From positions 58,370 through 122,369 of the forward strand of contig DASVQY010000061.1 in the NCBI GenBank assembly GCA_036388895.1: DNA of 64,000 nucleotides. The letters run 5' to 3'. Each line of letters begins with the position of its first letter. Positions within the stretch are counted from its first letter, which is position 1. Shown one piece after another: positions 60,420 to 64,000 of this stretch. The position numbers and the translations under genes are program-made. The stretch comes from SXVE01 sp036388895. Its GTDB lineage: Bacteria; Acidobacteriota; Blastocatellia; Pyrinomonadales; Pyrinomonadaceae. The notes below the pieces were generated by a model, which saw nothing but the letters and a program-made list of their open reading frames with translations, did not search any database and had not been told where the DNA came from.

Positions 60420-61169
60420 TCAGGCTCCGGTCGGACCAAAACGCTCAGTCTTAATACGTTCTGATTTGTAACCCAATTCCTCTAGATACGAAGCGACAGT
60501 CTCGACCAGCGCTGTCGGACCGCAGACGAAAGCAAGCGGGCTTTCTGACGATTGCCAGGCAGTTTCCGCCAGCATTGCAAGGTCAATTCTGCGTCTGAAA
60601 CCGTTCCAATTTGGTGGTTGCTGTCTGGTTAATGTGTGAGTGATTTGCAAGGAAGAATCGCCGGCGGCAAGGTTGTCGAGCTCTTTTCTGTAGATAATGT
60701 TTTCATAAGTGCGCGATGAATAAAGCAGTCTCACAGGAACTTTTTTAGCTGAATTCGTTCGATGCCGGATCATCGCCATCAACGGGACGATGCCGCTGCC
60801 GCCAGCCACAAGAAAAAGCGGCACGCCCTGGTTTTTCTCATCATTCGCGTCCCAAACAAAATAACCGCCGATCGGTCCGCGCAGTTCCAATTGGTCTCCG
60901 ACGCGCAATTCCTCGGTTAAATACGGCGACACCTCACCGTCACCGATGCGCTCGACCGTTAACATTAAAAATCTATCTTCCGGCGGTGAGGCGATTGAAT
61001 AACTGCGCTGCGCCTGATAGCCGTCTTCAGCCGTCAGGCGCACGTCAACACGCTGCCCCGCCAGATACTTTGTCCAATGCGGCGCGTCGAGAATCAGGCT
61101 TTTGACAGTCGGCGTTTCCTGCCGAATTTCGATTACCGTAGCGAGCTGCCATCTAATCGGTTCCGCCAT
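60420..61169 (-). CDS. Ferredoxin-NADP reductase-type flavoprotein (FAD/NAD-binding oxidoreductase)
   Basis: A 249-residue protein without heme or [2Fe-2S] domain. The FAD-binding barrel has VDVRLTAEDGYQAQRSYSIA (RxYS), and the NAD-binding lobe has FLVAGGSGIVPLMAMIRHR, LLYSSRTYENIIYRKEL and a terminal FVCGPTALVETVASYLEE-LG. It passes electrons from NAD(P)H via FAD. It starts four bases after the molybdopterin oxidoreductase stop, so it is very likely the reductase partner of that enzyme. The ATG at 61169 is preferred over the long in-frame extension to 61484, which overlaps the neighbouring gene. Confidence 0.9.
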   Translation of the reverse strand: MAEPIRWQLATVIEIRQETPTVKSLILDAPHWTKYLAGQRVDVRLTAEDGYQAQRSYSIASPPEDRFLMLTVERIGDGEVSPYLTEELRVGDQLELRGPIGGYFVWDANDEKNQGVPLFLVAGGSGIVPLMAMIRHRTNSAKKVPVRLLYSSRTYENIIYRKELDNLAAGDSSLQITHTLTRQQPPNWNGFRRRIDLAMLAETAWQSSESPLAFVCGPTALVETVASYLEELGYKSERIKTERFGPTGA

Positions 61170-61173
61170 ACTT

Positions 61174-61803
61174 TTAATCGCCCGCGTATCGCTGCTCTTT
61201 CCAGGGATCGGCGTAATTATGATAGCCATACGACTCCCAAAAGCCGGGATGATCTTCCTTGAATAATTTAAAACCGCGCACCCATTTGGCGCTTTTCCAG
61301 AAATAATGCTGCGGCACCAGCAATCGTGCCGGACCTCCGTGTTCGGGAGCGAGCGGCTTTCCGTCGTATTTGTAAACGATCCAGGCTTTTCCGCCTCTGA
61401 CATCAGCGAGCGGCAAATTTGTCGTATAACCGCCGTCGCAGAAAGCGACGAAATAACCCACCTCCCGCTGCGAGTCCAGATCAATGTTTTCGAGCAGCGT
61501 GTCCACCGAAACGCCGGTCCAGACGGTATCTAATTTTGACCATTTGGTGACGCAGTGAATATCGACGGTTACGGTTTCGCTCGGCAGTTTTAGAAACTCG
61601 TTCCAAGTCCATTTCAAATCTTCATTGATTTCCCCGTAAATTGAAAAATCCCATCGCTCAAGCGGCGTTCGCGGCGTCGGTCCGGCGGACAACACCGGAA
61701 AATCATTCGTCACAAATTGACCGGGCGGGATTCGTTCTTTATGCATTTTATCAGTTTCTCTCGCTCTTCCTTTAAAGCCACGCGAAACGAATTTTTCAGG
61801 CAT
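61174..61803 (-). CDS. Sulfite-oxidase-like molybdopterin oxidoreductase
   Basis: A 209-residue protein of the sulfite oxidase-like (YedY/MsrP-related) fold. The Mo-ligand Cys is in VTVDIHCVTKWSKLDTVWTG; other family blocks are FVTNDFPVLSAGPTPRTPLE, GYTTNLPLADVRGGKAWI and GGPARLLVPQHYFWKSAKWV-RGF. It has no signal peptide, so it is cytoplasmic, unlike periplasmic YedY. It reduces or oxidises a small oxyanion or sulfoxide using Mo-molybdopterin; substrate unknown. A GAGGAGG site precedes the ATG at 61803. The reductase gene follows after four bases. Confidence 0.92.
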   Translation of the reverse strand: MPEKFVSRGFKGRARETDKMHKERIPPGQFVTNDFPVLSAGPTPRTPLERWDFSIYGEINEDLKWTWNEFLKLPSETVTVDIHCVTKWSKLDTVWTGVSVDTLLENIDLDSQREVGYFVAFCDGGYTTNLPLADVRGGKAWIVYKYDGKPLAPEHGGPARLLVPQHYFWKSAKWVRGFKLFKEDHPGFWESYGYHNYADPWKEQRYAGD

Positions 61804-62431
61804 GTATTCCTCCTCAAAAAAGCTTTTAAGTTTGATAAAAACATCGTCAGTTTCAACGAACCAATACTTAATGTCAATTTTTATAATTAACGAAAGCCTA
61901 CAACTTGCCGGAGCCCAGCGCGTCACGAGATCGAGCGTTTTTTCAGTAATACGTTTTATTTATTCAGAAATACCTAAATCGTGTTACGGATAAATAAACA
62001 CGTCTCTATAAAATAATGAAAGTAAAACAGCTTCGATAAATATTTAAGTTCTTGAAAGCGAGATTGTCGTGTGGGAAAGAACTTAATTGGTGTTTTCTGC
62101 AAGAGGCAGCCGAACCTAGTCGAAAAATTTATAAGGCAGAAAGATAAAAGGAGGCTTTTGAACTTTATCAAAAGATACTTTTTCATTTGCTTTTTTTATA
62201 TCCAGACAATTTAAAGATTTTCATCTTGAGTTTTAAATGTCATGCCGCGATGCAGAATTTTCAGCTTGTGTGAATGATTGGGAGCCGAAAAGCATTAATA
62301 CCTGTCCATTACATTTTAAGATTTGGCGATATAAGGCTTCTCATCATAAATCCAGGCTGAATTCGACTGATTCTGGAAAGTCATTTCATGCCGGAAAATC
62401 GGGGCTGGGTTTTAGCAGGAGAACTATACAA
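61804..62431. other. Intergenic region upstream of the receptor gene
   Basis: No gene accepted. Minus frames here are not protein-like. It holds the divergent promoters of the molybdopterin operon and the TonB-type receptor. A purine-rich AGCAGGAGAAC at about 62415-62425 serves as the receptor ribosome site. Confidence 0.35.
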
Positions 62432-64000
62432 ATGAAATGGTTCAAGGCATGTACAATCACCCGGAAGCGGAAATTCCTTCCGAAACTCGTTTTTGCATTA
62501 ATATTTTTGATATTTTCAGGATTTTACAGCGTGTCAGCGCAGACAAATACAGGGCGCATTTCTGGCGTCGTTACTGATTCAAACGGTGCAGTCGTCGTAA
62601 ACGCAACCGTTACGGCTTTCGATCCGGCGACGAATTTTTCGCGCAGCGCGACGACCGACGAAAACGGCTTTTATACGCTTTCAAATCTCCCGGTCGCCGC
62701 TTACACAATCTCAGTCGAAGCCGCGAATTTCAAAAAATTTAACAAGTTAGAAAACACTCTGAGCGCCGATGAGCGTTTGACGGTAGATTTTACGCTCGAA
62801 GCGGGACAGATTTCTGAAACTGTCGAAGTCGTGCAAAGAAGCGGAGAAACGGTCAACACCACATCGGGCGAAGTCTCGAAAGTGATTGACCGCCAGCAAG
62901 TACAAAATCTCGCTCTTAATGGTCGCAATTATTACCAACTGCTCAGCCTGATTCCAGGTGCAGTGATAACTCAGGAAGATCAAATAGATACAAACTTGGC
63001 GACCAATACCATCAACATCAACGGCAATCGCGGAGTTTCCAATAATTTAACTGTGGACGGCGGAAACAACCTCAACGCTGGCAGCAACGCCAGCCAGATT
63101 AACAATGTCGGAATTGATTTCATACAGGAAGTTAAAATTCAAACCTCGAATTTCAGCGCCGAATACGGTCGCAATTCCGGCGCGCAGATCAATGTCGTCA
63201 CGAGACGAGGTACGAACGATTTTCACGGCTCGCTCTTTGAGTTTTTGAGAAATGATGTCTTCGACGCGCGTTCGTTTTTCGCGCCCGTTCGCACGATGCT
63301 GCGTTATCACAACTACGGTTACAGCATCGGCGGACCGCTGCCGTTTTTCAATTTCGGCGAAGGCGGCAAAACGTTCAAATCCGGTAAAGACCGTTTCTTT
63401 TTCTTCGGCGGGCAGGAGTGGAAGACGATTCACCGGATGGCAGCGACAGCCGTTCGCACGCTTCCGACATTAGCCGAACTAAACGGTGATTTCTCGTTTC
63501 GCCTGCGCGGGGCGGACGGAATCGTCGGAACGGCGGACGACGGCGTTTTGCGCGACCCTCTGCTTTCCGGCACTTGCAGCCAGACGAACCGCAGTGCATG
63601 TTTTCCTGGAAATATAATTCCTGCATCGCGCATGACGGCGGACGGAACTGCGCTAGCTAAAATTTTCCGTCAGCAGATCGCTTTAGCAACGAGCTATACG
63701 AATGCGCCAGTCGGCAATAATACCACTTTTCAGCCTGCTAATCCGAGCGATTTCAGGCAGGAGTTTATCCGGCTGGATTATATTTTCAATCAAAACCACA
63801 GCTTTTACGGTCGCTACTTGCACGACACAAATCTGGTGATTGACCCGTTCGGCACGTTCATCAACTCCAATCTTCCGACTATTCAGCACGCCCGAAACCG
63901 CCCCGGGAATAATATTCAGATCGGTTATCTCTGGAATATTAACTCGTCGTTAATAAATGATTTTAGGATTAATCAGTCGTGGACTGACCAGCGCATTAAG
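62432..64000 (+). CDS. TonB-dependent receptor, carboxypeptidase-regulatory-like N-terminus (3' end outside window)
   Basis: 523 codons lie in the window and the gene continues beyond it. A signal peptide (ending SGFYSVSAQT) is followed by a CarboxypepD_reg-like domain (GRISGVVTDSNGAVVVNATV, NGFYTLSNLPVAAYTISVEA). A plug-like region follows (LNGRNYYQLLSLIPGAV, NLTVDGGNNLNAGSNAS, AEYGRNSGAQINVVTRRGTN) and then the beginning of the barrel (YHNYGYSIGGPLPFF, RFFFFGGQEWKTIH, QEFIRLDYIFNQNHSFYGRY). This is the Oar-like receptor type expanded in Acidobacteriota, probably importing large glycans or peptides. The ATG at 62432 has AGGAG upstream. Confidence 0.93.
   Translation, partial: MKWFKACTITRKRKFLPKLVFALIFLIFSGFYSVSAQTNTGRISGVVTDSNGAVVVNATVTAFDPATNFSRSATTDENGFYTLSNLPVAAYTISVEAANFKKFNKLENTLSADERLTVDFTLEAGQISETVEVVQRSGETVNTTSGEVSKVIDRQQVQNLALNGRNYYQLLSLIPGAVITQEDQIDTNLATNTININGNRGVSNNLTVDGGNNLNAGSNASQINNVGIDFIQEVKIQTSNFSAEYGRNSGAQINVVTRRGTNDFHGSLFEFLRNDVFDARSFFAPVRTMLRYHNYGYSIGGPLPFFNFGEGGKTFKSGKDRFFFFGGQEWKTIHRMAATAVRTLPTLAELNGDFSFRLRGADGIVGTADDGVLRDPLLSGTCSQTNRSACFPGNIIPASRMTADGTALAKIFRQQIALATSYTNAPVGNNTTFQPANPSDFRQEFIRLDYIFNQNHSFYGRYLHDTNLVIDPFGTFINSNLPTIQHARNRPGNNIQIGYLWNINSSLINDFRINQSWTDQRIK

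Noticed and set aside
1..64000. CRISPR arrays, rRNA, tRNA, integrases, transposases and phage genes
   Set aside because: I looked for regular repeats, tRNA-like cloverleaf ends and DDE/tyrosine-recombinase proteins and saw none. A computed scan would be needed to exclude small RNAs.

Overview
The window looks like a chromosomal segment of an Acidobacteriota genome, most likely of the Blastocatellia type. This is inferred from gene content, not from any marker gene. The signs are a truncated TonB-type receptor with an N-terminal carboxypeptidase-regulatory-like domain, LytS/LytTR two-component pairs, the small secreted protein at 37.7 kb with its 'FPAGKYTI' block, LVIVD-repeat and PD40 secreted proteins, and abundant Sec/Tat leaders ending in AQ-type sites. 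I see no rRNA, tRNA, CRISPR array, integrase or transposase. Coding density is low, and many gaps hold recognisable gene remnants.

Layout. 1-3.8 kb: cell-surface glycan genes (partial FAD oxidoreductase, DUF2142 protein, GT39-like protein). 4.0-7.1 kb: a coupled LVIVD/DUF305 export pair and a small membrane protein. 7.5-10.2 kb: a GH-A clan hydrolase and an NTF2-like protein. 11.0-25.3 kb: three LytS-kinase/LytTR-regulator pairs interleaved with exported enzymes (degenerate metallo-beta-lactamase fold, tandem dienelactone-hydrolase-like protein, PD40 propeller, TspO-like protein, POTRA/HEAT-like protein). 25.6-31.4 kb: an NTF2-like protein, a Tat-exported HisC-like aminotransferase, an amidohydrolase and a class C serine hydrolase. 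31.4-33.6 kb: two clear pseudogenes flanking a DUF5996 gene. 33.6-39.3 kb: envelope and stress proteins and a Tat-leader gene split by an in-frame TGA. 39.4-43.9 kb: AraC regulator, exported catalase-like protein, and an oxalate decarboxylase overlapping a DUF1275 gene. 44-61.8 kb: a stress-response island (DUF202, UspA, Dps, DUF302, sigma-54 activator, soluble histidine kinase, alpha/beta hydrolases, RidA, three SDRs, DUF5335, DsbA-like, SRPBCC, class II aldolase, and a molybdopterin oxidoreductase with its flavoprotein reductase). 62.4-64 kb: start of a TonB-type receptor.

The most interesting signal is an undescribed cis element of about 87 bp present three times in the stress island. It lies upstream of the sigma-54 activator, the alpha/beta hydrolase-DUF6130 fusion and an SDR. 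A 29-nt core is conserved without gaps, and in two copies flanking boxes sit at exactly the same distances (-28 and +49). This suggests a shared regulon that includes its own regulator. Other points of note are the in-frame TGA gene, two tiny paralogous basic proteins (44.3 and 52.4 kb), two tandem micro membrane proteins at 44 kb, and at least four pseudogenes with readable inactivating lesions.
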